A DNA stretch of 64,000 nucleotides from NCBI RefSeq assembly GCF_003855395.1, contig NZ_CP034015.1:4660001-4724000 (forward strand), read 5' to 3'. Origin of the DNA: Shewanella livingstonensis. GTDB taxonomy: Bacteria > Pseudomonadota > Gammaproteobacteria > Enterobacterales > Shewanellaceae. Numbering within the stretch: position 1 is the stretch's first letter; each line of letters starts with the position of its first letter. Below are positions 56,519 through 64,000 of this stretch, in pieces. Under the pieces are notes generated by a model. That model was not told the DNA's origin and did not search any database. It was given only the letters and a program-made list of their open reading frames with translations. The position numbers were made by a program, and so were the translations under genes.

Positions 56519-57502
56519 ATGTTTACTGCTCAAATTCGCCTTAAGATGCTCGGCTTTGGCCTTTTGTATGGTTTATTAGTCGCCTTATTAAGCGGCTGTA
56601 GCCAAACCCCGCGCCAATGCTCATCAAAAATAATGACCACCTGGCCCGATGCCAATCAACAAATCACCCAAGATATAACAATCTTAACCGCTGCAGAGTT
56701 TCAAGGCCGCAAAACGGCTACGCAAGGTGCACGCCTCACTCAACATTACCTAACCCAGCGTTTTACCGAGATGGGCTTACAACCCTGGCAAGCAACTTTT
56801 GCGGTCCCGTTTAGCTACCTACATCAATTTTCTACCGTCTCTGGAGCTAATATCATTGCGACTATTGCGGCAAAAACTCACTCCAACCGTTGGCGCATAA
56901 TTACTGCTCATTATGATCACTTAGGCCAAACAGCCGGTAAAATGTATCCAGGCGCTGATGATAATGCCTCAGGTGTTGCTGCAATGATGGCTATTGCAGC
57001 CCAGTGGCAGCAAAGCCCCCCATTAGATGATGTTAATTTAATGCTTGTCGCTACCGATGCAGAAGAACCGGGCTTGTATGGCAGCTTTGCATTGGTGAAG
57101 CTATTGCAACAACAGCCACTGATGGATATTGAATTAAGCGTCAATTTAGACATGGTAGGTCATCCCGATCGCCGCAGGGCAATCTATCTGGAGGGACAAA
57201 AAAATATCGCCGACTTTGAGTCTATTGAGTCACGGTTAATGCAACTAACTCAATTATGTATCAAGACTCATCGCAACAGCTTATTAAGTGGAAGGATGAA
57301 AAAAACCGATTGGCTGCGAGCATCAGATCATTACCCATTTCATAAGGCGGGCTATTCTTGGGTGTACTTTGGCGTGCCTCCTCATACGCAATATCACACT
57401 CCGGACGATACAATAAGCACTATAGACATCGACTTTATTGTGGCGGTTGCTGAAACAGTGTATCAAATGCTCAGTATTGATAAACTGACCAAGGCCCCAT
57501 AA
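56519..57502 (+). CDS. M28 family zinc aminopeptidase, lipoprotein
   Basis: The 327-residue protein has a signal sequence with lipobox LLSGC and the co-catalytic two-zinc centre of M28 peptidases. The motifs are AHYDHLG, GADDNASGVA, DAEEPGLYGS with the Glu-Glu pair, SVNLDMVG and a late HTPDDT. It should be an envelope-anchored aminopeptidase. AGGAG lies upstream of the ATG, 41 bases after uvrA, so it may be co-transcribed with uvrA despite the unrelated function. Confidence 0.9.
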   Translation: MFTAQIRLKMLGFGLLYGLLVALLSGCSQTPRQCSSKIMTTWPDANQQITQDITILTAAEFQGRKTATQGARLTQHYLTQRFTEMGLQPWQATFAVPFSYLHQFSTVSGANIIATIAAKTHSNRWRIITAHYDHLGQTAGKMYPGADDNASGVAAMMAIAAQWQQSPPLDDVNLMLVATDAEEPGLYGSFALVKLLQQQPLMDIELSVNLDMVGHPDRRRAIYLEGQKNIADFESIESRLMQLTQLCIKTHRNSLLSGRMKKTDWLRASDHYPFHKAGYSWVYFGVPPHTQYHTPDDTISTIDIDFIVAVAETVYQMLSIDKLTKAP

Positions 57503-57622
57503 ATCATCTAATTAACAGCAATAAGCGTTCATATTTCAACCAATTAACAAATCCTAAAAATCAAGAATCAGGCCACTATTCGCCTCAATTAGGCAAATTA
57601 ATGTTTATTTTCAGTTTTTACA

Positions 57623-57651
57623 TGGTCAACCAACAATGTTGCTGCTATAAT
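57623..57651 (+). promoter_or_regulatory. promoter and leader of deaD
   Basis: TATAAT at 57646-57651 lies 17 bases after TGGTCA at 57623-57628. It would give a leader of about 100 bases, with a hairpin GCACGA/TCGTGC at 57712-57717 and 57729-57734 shortly before AAGG at about 57743. Long structured leaders are typical of cold-induced RNA helicase genes. Confidence 0.45.
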
Positions 57652-57756
57652 ACGCCCCCTTATCGGCGCGGGAAATCGACACGGGGTTGATTTTCTGTCT
57701 GTGAAACTTTAGCACGAGCTTCCGAACTTCGTGCGCATCCACAAGGCTACAACTCA

Positions 57757-59655
57757 ATGTCATCTGAAAGAACTTTCCGCGAACTCGGCCTGTCTGAGTC
57801 TTTGTTGCGTTCGCTTGACGAGTTAGGTTATGAAAACCCAACTCCAATTCAAGCAGCTAGTATCGACCCGCTTATGGCTGGTAAAGATATTATCGGTCAA
57901 GCACAAACCGGTACCGGTAAAACAGGCGCATTTGCCCTGCCTTTACTAAACAAAATCGACATGAAAATCAATGCTCCACAGATTTTAGTGTTAGCACCAA
58001 CCCGCGAATTAGCGGTTCAAGTTGCCGAAGCGTTTGGCAGTTATGCCAAGCACATGAAAGGCTTCCACGTACTGCCGATTTACGGTGGTCAAAGCATGCA
58101 ACAACAGTTAAACGCCCTTAAGCGTGGACCACAAGTGATTGTTGGTACTCCTGGTCGTGTAATGGATCACATGCGTCGTGGCACATTAAAGCTAGATAAT
58201 CTAAAAGCCTTAGTATTAGATGAAGCCGATGAAATGCTAAAAATGGGCTTCATTGACGATATCGAATGGGTATTAGAGCACAAGCCAGCTGACAGTCAAC
58301 TTGCCTTATTCTCTGCGACAATGCCTGAGCAAATTAAGCGCGTTGCTGCTAAGCACTTAACTAATCCAGTCAACATCAGCATAGCGTCAAGTCAAGCAAC
58401 TGTTGAGTCTATCGACCAACGTTATGTGCAAGTATCACAACACAACAAACTAGAAGCGTTAGTACGTGTTTTAGAAGTTGAAAATACTGAAGGTATTATC
58501 ATCTTCGTTCGTACCCGTAACAGCTGTGTTGAATTAGCTGAAAAATTAGAAGCCCGTGGTTATGCTTCATCTCCATTACATGGTGACATGAATCAACAAG
58601 CACGTGAGCGTGCTGTTGAGCAGCTTAAACGCGGCAAGTTAGACATCTTAATCGCGACTGACGTTGCGGCACGTGGTCTAGACGTTGAACGTATTGGACA
58701 CGTAGTAAACTACGATATTCCTTATGATTCAGAAGCCTATGTTCACCGCATCGGTCGTACCGGTCGGGCTGGTCGTACAGGTATGGCAATCCTATTTGTA
58801 ACCAATCGTGAAATGCGCATGTTACGCACTATCGAACGCGCTACAAACAGCCGTATTTCGCCAATGAAAGTACCTAGCCCTGAATCAGTTGCAGAGCGTC
58901 GTTTATCTCGTTTAGGCGAGCAAATCCAAGAAACCATTAACGGTGACTTAGATTTCATGAAAAACGCTGTAGCTGAATTATGTCAACAACTTGAAGTTGA
59001 TACCGATTTATTAGCTGCTGCTTTGTTACAACAAGTACAGCAAGAGCGTCCGCTACAATTGCCAACTATTACAGAGCGTCAACGTGATTCACGTGACGAG
59101 CGTAGTGAACGTGGTAGCGACCGTGGTGATCGCAATAGTAGTGACCGTGGCGACCGTCCACGTCGTGAACGCAGTGACCGTGGCGAACGTAGTAGCCGTC
59201 CAGCACCAAATAGCTTTGGTGATGCAGAAGGCTTAAAAGATAATCCAGACGTGAAAATGAATCGTTATGTTATCGATGTAGGTCGTGAAAATGGTGTTGG
59301 TGTAGGTAACATCGTTGGTGCTATCGCGAACGAAGCAAACATCGATAGCCGTTTCATTGGTCAAATCCAATTGTTTGATCAAGTCACAACGGTTGATTTA
59401 CCAGACGGAATGCCTAAAGACATCCTTTCACACCTAAGAAAAGTGCGTGTGTGTGGTCGTCCTTTAAACATTCGTGAAGCGGGTGATGAAGTGTTTGCTG
59501 ACACGACTCGCGGCGCAGGCGCTCCACGTCGTCCACGTACAGATCGTGCTCGTAGCGACCGTCCACGTACCGACCGCCCAGCGGGTGATCGTCCGGCCAG
59601 TGACCGTCCTGCAAGTGCAGAACGTCGTCCACGTAAGCCACGTGACAACGGTTAA
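57757..59655 (+). CDS. deaD: DEAD-box RNA helicase DeaD/CsdA
   Basis: The 632-residue helicase has all core motifs: Q motif with F-x-x-L-GLSE, AQTGTGKT, PTRELA, GTPGRV, DEAD, SAT and HRIGRTGRAGR. A linker rich in Arg, Asp, Ser and Gly separates the core from a DbpA/CsdA-type RNA-binding domain (VDVGRENGVGVGNIVGAIA region near 505-580). A second Arg/Asp/Pro-rich tail ends the protein. It unwinds RNA in 50S subunit assembly and mRNA decay, mainly at low temperature. A clear terminator follows. Confidence 0.96.
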   Translation: MSSERTFRELGLSESLLRSLDELGYENPTPIQAASIDPLMAGKDIIGQAQTGTGKTGAFALPLLNKIDMKINAPQILVLAPTRELAVQVAEAFGSYAKHMKGFHVLPIYGGQSMQQQLNALKRGPQVIVGTPGRVMDHMRRGTLKLDNLKALVLDEADEMLKMGFIDDIEWVLEHKPADSQLALFSATMPEQIKRVAAKHLTNPVNISIASSQATVESIDQRYVQVSQHNKLEALVRVLEVENTEGIIIFVRTRNSCVELAEKLEARGYASSPLHGDMNQQARERAVEQLKRGKLDILIATDVAARGLDVERIGHVVNYDIPYDSEAYVHRIGRTGRAGRTGMAILFVTNREMRMLRTIERATNSRISPMKVPSPESVAERRLSRLGEQIQETINGDLDFMKNAVAELCQQLEVDTDLLAAALLQQVQQERPLQLPTITERQRDSRDERSERGSDRGDRNSSDRGDRPRRERSDRGERSSRPAPNSFGDAEGLKDNPDVKMNRYVIDVGRENGVGVGNIVGAIANEANIDSRFIGQIQLFDQVTTVDLPDGMPKDILSHLRKVRVCGRPLNIREAGDEVFADTTRGAGAPRRPRTDRARSDRPRTDRPAGDRPASDRPASAERRPRKPRDNG

Positions 59656-59675
59656 TCATTCAGTTGAATGACACA

Positions 59676-59703
59676 AAAAATGGAGCCTAAGGGCTCCATT
59701 TTT
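59676..59703 (+). terminator. rho-independent terminator of deaD
   Basis: AAAAATGGAGCC and GGCTCCATTTTT form a 12-bp stem with a 4-base loop, followed by a T-rich sequence. Confidence 0.92.
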
Positions 59704-59890
59704 GTTTTCAGTTTTTACTATATCGCAATCTATTACGGCTGCTTGGTATTTTATTAATATACTATCCATATTAATAAAATGAGTAATACCTATTTAGTTA
59801 ACATAAATTAACTTGAGAAATAGTAATAGATAGAAGATATTTACCTTTATTTGACTGATACAAATCACATTAATAATTTAGGAGTCGTAA

Positions 59891-60055
59891 ATGGATTTTT
59901 TAGCCTTCATGTTACAGATAGTTGGTGGCTCGTCACCTGTGGATCTAGCTCAATCTGCTAAACAAGATAAAACCTTGTTATGGATGATGATCATTGGCGG
60001 CGTATTTTTTAGCACATTCTTCTTCATGCTCTATTATCTTGCGAGCCAGTACTAA
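59891..60055 (+). CDS. 54-residue single-span membrane protein
   Basis: A short gene with AGGAG at 59880-59884, six bases before ATG 59891. The product starts MDFLAFMLQIVGG, has a polar stretch DLAQSAKQDKT, then one strong membrane helix (WMMIIGGVFFSTFFFMLYY) and ends LASQY. I do not recognise a family with certainty. It lies between deaD and the convergent EamA gene, only 7 bases from the latter's stop. The good ribosome binding site and helix make it a likely real gene. Confidence 0.65.
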   Translation: MDFLAFMLQIVGGSSPVDLAQSAKQDKTLLWMMIIGGVFFSTFFFMLYYLASQY

Positions 60056-60062
60056 ACAAATG

Positions 60063-61031
60063 CTACAACACCGTTCTGAACGCTTTTGCCTGCTGGCGCT
60101 TTTGATACATAGGTACAAATTGCACCACAAATACCGCACACACAATCAGCACGATTCCCATAAATGACAATACATCGATGTTCGCACTGGTAAACACCCC
60201 GCTCCACCAGCCTAAACTGACCATCAATTCGGTTGCACTAAAACTCAATACTGGGGTTAACGATAACATCGCACTCACTTGCGCAGTGGGCCAATAATGT
60301 AAAGCTTGACCAAAACAGCCGTACGCAATCAAAGTATTGGCACCGCAAAACAGTACTATCCACCATTGATCGAGCGTCATCGCTTCAAACTGACTAAAGT
60401 CACTCAATGGCGCCATAAGCACAATGCCTAATGCATAGATAAATAACAGCACATTGCTTGGCGATAACCGTTGGCTCACCGACTTTTGTAACAAAGCATA
60501 GCTTGTCCACGACATCACCGAAAACTGCACAATCATAATCCCAACCAACACTTGATGATCGCTCGCTTGATGTAAATCGATCTGCGGATGGAAAAACATC
60601 AACATGCCTAATCCAAGCGTGGCAAAACAACTGAGTTGAAATGCATTGAAACGCTCTTTGAAAAATAACACCCCACCAAATGCCAAGAAAAAAGGCGCAG
60701 TTTGAAAATTAAGCTGGGCAGTGCCTGGAGCTAAATATCCCAGCGAATAAACAAACGACACGTAATTGCACATCAACAGCACACCAGCTAACACTAATTT
60801 CAACCACACAGATGAAGGCAAACCAACAAATTGGCGCAATGCACCTAAGCGCCATTGAATTAACAAGGTCACGACTAATGCCATGACAAACCGAAACCAG
60901 GTCAACGTCACTGGTGTAATAAATCCACCCGATAGCTTTAATGCTATAGGCAAAATACCCCAGAAAAATACGGCTATAGAAACAAATATCAGTCCTAAAC
61001 GGGTATTCGCGCTTGCTTGTTCACTGTTCAC
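60063..61031 (-). CDS. EamA/DMT family transporter
   Basis: The 322-residue protein has about ten membrane helices in two EamA repeats, typical of the drug/metabolite transporter superfamily (10 TMS RhaT-like/DMT). Conserved pieces are FFWGILPIALKL, TPVTLTWFRFVMALVV near helix 2, and AQLNFQTAPFFLAFGGVLFFKERF at the end of the first repeat. Its substrate is unknown. It is transcribed alone, divergent from purC. Confidence 0.87.
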   Translation of the reverse strand: MNSEQASANTRLGLIFVSIAVFFWGILPIALKLSGGFITPVTLTWFRFVMALVVTLLIQWRLGALRQFVGLPSSVWLKLVLAGVLLMCNYVSFVYSLGYLAPGTAQLNFQTAPFFLAFGGVLFFKERFNAFQLSCFATLGLGMLMFFHPQIDLHQASDHQVLVGIMIVQFSVMSWTSYALLQKSVSQRLSPSNVLLFIYALGIVLMAPLSDFSQFEAMTLDQWWIVLFCGANTLIAYGCFGQALHYWPTAQVSAMLSLTPVLSFSATELMVSLGWWSGVFTSANIDVLSFMGIVLIVCAVFVVQFVPMYQKRQQAKAFRTVL

Positions 61032-61239
61032 GTTGGTTTATCCATCACATCATTAAGGCGTGAATTCTGCCAGATTAACCCAATAAAGTCTTTATCAAGA
61101 AAGGCTAACCTTATCCTTGATTGTTCGCATAACAAAAAAGCCTATTTCATCCCCTCCTTTTATCGTGCAAACACTTTGAATGCAGGTAAAATAGTCGCCA
61201 TAAAAATCCTATGTACCCTACTACCTAAGGAACACTCGC

Positions 61240-62343
61240 ATGAGTCTTGCCGATTCCGTTCTTGCCGTGAACAATGATTTACCTATCCGTACCGACAAGC
61301 CAGTCCACAGTGGCAAAGTTCGCAGTGTTTACTGGTTAACGGATGCTGATAGTCGTCGTTTGATCCACGACAAAGGCTACAATGTACCGGAAGATACCCC
61401 GTTAGCGATTATGGTGATCAGCGACCGAATTTCAGCGTTTGACTGTATTTTTCATGGCGAAGGTAACTTACAAGGGATCCCTGGTAAAGGGGCTGCACTC
61501 AATGCTATTTCAAATCATTGGTTTGGTTTGTTCGCCGAAAATGGCCTAGCCGACAGCCATATTTTAGATATCCCGCACCCATTTGTGTGGATAGTCCAAA
61601 AAGCCCGTCCAATCAAAGTTGAAGCCATTTGTCGCCAGTATATTACTGGTTCCATGTGGCGTGCTTATTCAAAAGGCGAACGCGAGTTTTGCGGTATCAC
61701 CTTGCCAGAAGGCTTAAGCAAAGATCAAAAGCTGCCAGAGCTATTAATCACCCCATCAACTAAAGGTATCTTAACCGGTATTCCAGGTGTACCCGCTCAA
61801 GATGACGTCAATATTAGCCGCAACGATATTGAAGCTAACTACCAAGCCTTTGGATTTGAAAAACCACAAGATATCGACTTGTATGAAATCTTGCTAAAGC
61901 AAGGCTTTAAGGTGATTTCGGATGCGTTAGCAAAGCTTGATCAAGTGTTTGTCGATACCAAATTTGAGTTTGGCTACGTTAACGATAAAGACGGCAATGC
62001 TAAACTCATTTACATGGATGAAGTCGGTACCCCTGATTCATCACGTATCTGGGATGGCGCGGCTTATCGCGAAGGTAAGATTGTTGAAAATTCAAAAGAA
62101 GGTTTTCGTCAGTTTTTATTAAACCACTTTGACGATGCTGATATTTTGTTAAACAAAGACAGAATGCCTGAACGTGAAACGCTTGCTCGTGACAACGACT
62201 TGCCATTAAACGCAATGATGAATGTATCACGCACTTATATTGGGGTTGCTGAAAAAGTCACCGGAGCCACAATTCCATTACCTAGCAATCCAAAAGCTGA
62301 CATCATTAAAGTGTTACGTGAACAGTATGATTTAATTGTATAA
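61240..62343 (+). CDS. purC: phosphoribosylaminoimidazole-succinocarboxamide synthase (SAICAR synthetase)
   Basis: The 367-residue enzyme joins CAIR and aspartate with ATP in de novo purine synthesis. It is of the long type (about 300-370 residues), not the 237-residue E. coli type. Family motifs are [21 protein letters not shown] with catalytic aspartate, [14 protein letters not shown], the signature with [10 protein letters not shown], and [21 protein letters not shown] precedes the ATG. A GC-rich terminator follows. Confidence 0.95.
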   Translation: MSLADSVLAVNNDLPIRTDKPVHSGKVRSVYWLTDADSRRLIHDKGYNVPEDTPLAIMVISDRISAFDCIFHGEGNLQGIPGKGAALNAISNHWFGLFAENGLADSHILDIPHPFVWIVQKARPIKVEAICRQYITGSMWRAYSKGEREFCGITLPEGLSKDQKLPELLITPSTKGILTGIPGVPAQDDVNISRNDIEANYQAFGFEKPQDIDLYEILLKQGFKVISDALAKLDQVFVDTKFEFGYVNDKDGNAKLIYMDEVGTPDSSRIWDGAAYREGKIVENSKEGFRQFLLNHFDDADILLNKDRMPERETLARDNDLPLNAMMNVSRTYIGVAEKVTGATIPLPSNPKADIIKVLREQYDLIV

Positions 62344-62357
62344 AGATTATACAACCT

Positions 62358-62384
62358 AATAAGGCGCCTATGGCGCCTTATTTT
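62358..62384 (+). terminator. rho-independent terminator of purC
   Basis: AATAAGGCGCC and GGCGCCTTATT form an 11-bp stem with a 3-base loop followed by TT. Confidence 0.82.
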
Positions 62385-62615
62385 ATACTAACGACACCAT
62401 ACCTGTAACAAACAGTGTTAAAAACTCGCTTATAGAAATTGATCATAGCCATTGAGCATTAAGAATAGCCCACTTAGCAATACACCCTCCCGCCAAAAAA
62501 TCCAACCACAGCTAGCATATAAGCCTTTGCTGCTATCTGAGCGAATGATCAACGACAGTATCACCTAGCAAAAAATGCTTCGCAATGAATAACATTTACA
62601 AAACTTATCTTTTGT

Positions 62616-62636
62616 AAATGATAATGATTTTCATTT
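62616..62636 (+). promoter_or_regulatory. Fur-box-like operator upstream of the siderophore receptor
   Basis: AAATGATAATGATTTTCATTT matches the Fur consensus GATAATGATAATCATTATC at most positions (14 of 19 from G62620). It lies about 105 bases upstream of the receptor gene, as expected for iron repression. Otherwise 62385-62740 holds no recognised feature. Confidence 0.7.
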
Positions 62637-62740
62637 GATGTAAGTGTACTATCCTAACGGTTAAATAATTGATACTCAAAACCACCACTCATAACACACA
62701 GAACATGGATTTGTTCATAGCGGTTAAAGATGATAACACC

Positions 62741-64000
62741 ATGAAATTAAATAAAATTAGTTTAGCTGTATTATGTGCCATCAGCCTCAGTCAACAGGCT
62801 ATTGCCGCCGACACAATGCCTGATGAAACCGCTAAAAAAGAAAATATTGAAACCATTGAAGTAAAAGGCAGTTACATTGCTGGCTATAACGCCCACTCAG
62901 CCAGCGGCGCATCACGTTTAGACTTAGCCATTACCGATATTCCCCAATCTGTTTCAGTCATTACCGATGCCCAATTGCAAGATTTTCAGTTGCATGACAT
63001 TAACGCGGCACTCGATACTGCTACAGGTGTCAATGTTGAACGCATTGAGACTGACCGTACGTATTATACCGCTCGTGGTTTTGACATTACGAACTTCCAA
63101 ATCGATGGTATTGGTTTACCGCTAACATCTGGTAACAACCATGCCGATGAAGACACTGCCATTTACGATCGTATTGAGGTCATCCGTGGAGCAAACGGTT
63201 TAATGACTGGCGTAGGTAATCCATCGGCAACCATTAACTTCATTCGTAAACGCCCAACAGCAGACAATCAACTTACGGTTAATGGTACTTATGGCAGCTT
63301 TAATAATACCCGCTTAGAAGCAGACGGAACGGTCAGAATAAATGACACCTTTGCCGCTCGGGCAGTTGCCGTGACCCAAAGCAAAGATTCTTACTTAGAT
63401 CGCTACCAAACAGACAAAAATGTCTTTTATGTGTTTTTAGAAGCCAACTTATCTGACGACACGAGCTTGTCACTAAGCCACAGTTACATGAGTAATGATG
63501 CTACCGGCAATAACTGGGGCGCGTTACCGTTATATTATACTGACGGCAGCGCGACTAATTACGACAGGTCGACCAATACCTCTGCCGACTGGTCAAACTG
63601 GCAAGTTGTTAAAAATAATACTGTGTTAGAGCTTAGCCATCATTTTAATGATGATTGGCGTTTACGGGCGACTTATTCACATAAAACAACCGATGAAGAC
63701 ACTGAGCTATTTTATGTTTTCGGCACGCCAGACAAGGATACCGAATTAGGCTTAACCGGTTATGGTAGCGAATATGATTTAGATGATAAGCATGACCTAA
63801 TCGATATGTATGTTGATGGTAACTTCAGCTTGTTCGGCCGAGATCATCAGATTGTAGCGGGGGTGAATTACTCTAAAATGAGCTACACCGACAGCTCACT
63901 TTACGATTACACTACCGGCAACGGCTTCCCCAAGATGCCAGATCTCAACACCTGGGACGGCAATACACCAAAGCCGACCTTCAAAGATAGCTTACGTGGC
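62741..64000 (+). CDS. TonB-dependent siderophore receptor, N-terminal part
   Basis: The gene runs off the window after 420 codons. A signal peptide ends AIAAD, followed by the TonB-box-like stretch ETIEVKG. The plug domain contains ITDIPQSVSVIT, TGVNVERIETDRTYYTARGF, DRIEVIRGANGLMTGVGNPSATINFIRKRP, typical of FhuE/FpvA-type ferric-siderophore receptors. Beta-barrel strands follow. It should import an iron-siderophore complex across the outer membrane with TonB energy. An in-frame ATG at 62705 would extend the signal peptide awkwardly, so 62741 is preferred. A Fur-box-like site lies upstream. Confidence 0.93.
   Translation, partial: MKLNKISLAVLCAISLSQQAIAADTMPDETAKKENIETIEVKGSYIAGYNAHSASGASRLDLAITDIPQSVSVITDAQLQDFQLHDINAALDTATGVNVERIETDRTYYTARGFDITNFQIDGIGLPLTSGNNHADEDTAIYDRIEVIRGANGLMTGVGNPSATINFIRKRPTADNQLTVNGTYGSFNNTRLEADGTVRINDTFAARAVAVTQSKDSYLDRYQTDKNVFYVFLEANLSDDTSLSLSHSYMSNDATGNNWGALPLYYTDGSATNYDRSTNTSADWSNWQVVKNNTVLELSHHFNDDWRLRATYSHKTTDEDTELFYVFGTPDKDTELGLTGYGSEYDLDDKHDLIDMYVDGNFSLFGRDHQIVAGVNYSKMSYTDSSLYDYTTGNGFPKMPDLNTWDGNTPKPTFKDSLRG

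Noticed and set aside
59080..59220. Repetitive DNA in the deaD coding region
   Set aside because: It encodes the Arg/Asp/Ser-rich linker of the helicase and is explained by protein composition.
61165..61180. PurR-box-like GTGCAAACACTTTGAA upstream of purC
   Set aside because: The left half is good but the right half differs at several conserved positions; too weak to list.

Overview
The window is ordinary chromosome of a gammaproteobacterium of the genus Shewanella. The strongest marker is the tetraheme flavocytochrome c3 fumarate reductase at 35950-37740, which from memory is nearly identical to the Shewanella frigidimarina protein. An extracellular DMSO respiration operon in the dmsEFABGH order and the groES/fxsA/cutA/dsbD neighbourhood agree. 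The moderately low GC suggests a marine or cold-adapted species near S. frigidimarina. I saw no tRNA, rRNA, CRISPR array, insertion sequence or prophage.

Layout. 1-900: tail of a haloalkane-dehalogenase-like hydrolase and a DUF4336-like protein behind a tandem-repeat promoter. 1.3-3.5 kb: groES-groEL under a sigma-32 type promoter. 3.5-10.7 kb: MATE exporter, a small membrane protein, fxsA, cutA-dsbD and a CPA2 antiporter with an RCK domain. 10.8-13.5 kb: galK-galM and a DUF2391-like gene. 13.6-19.6 kb: an acidic-tailed unknown, a quinone oxidoreductase, an orphan periplasmic binding protein, and an M1 peptidase with its partner. 19.7-23.1 kb: SulP transporter, a decayed lipoprotein gene and a complete haloalkane-dehalogenase-like enzyme.

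23.4-42.7 kb is a respiration and nitrosative-stress block. It holds dmsEFABGH with a divergent, cysteine-containing CRP/FNR-like regulator. Next comes a two-component system whose kinase has a periplasmic binding domain, divergent from fccA across a region with two phased copies of a palindrome. It ends with norR divergent from hmp, with three GT-N7-AC NorR-type sites between them.

44.1-49.5 kb is the most unusual locus: a tightly packed eight-gene operon (mlaA, RsbW-like kinase, STAS antagonist, mlaF, mlaE, mlaD, mlaC, RsbU-like phosphatase). It joins a complete Mla-type phospholipid transport system to a complete Rsb-type partner-switching module. In canonical Mla the STAS protein MlaB is a subunit of the MlaFE ATPase complex. 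The layout therefore suggests that lipid transport is gated by reversible phosphorylation of the STAS subunit. This is inference, and it is my main candidate for an undescribed system.

49.7-64 kb is mostly housekeeping: a DUF6500-like gene, a YcdX-type PHP phosphatase, ssb, a YajR-type MFS exporter, uvrA, an M28 peptidase, the DEAD-box helicase gene deaD, a 54-residue membrane protein, an EamA transporter, purC, and the first 420 codons of a TonB-dependent siderophore receptor behind a Fur-box-like sequence, cut by the window end.
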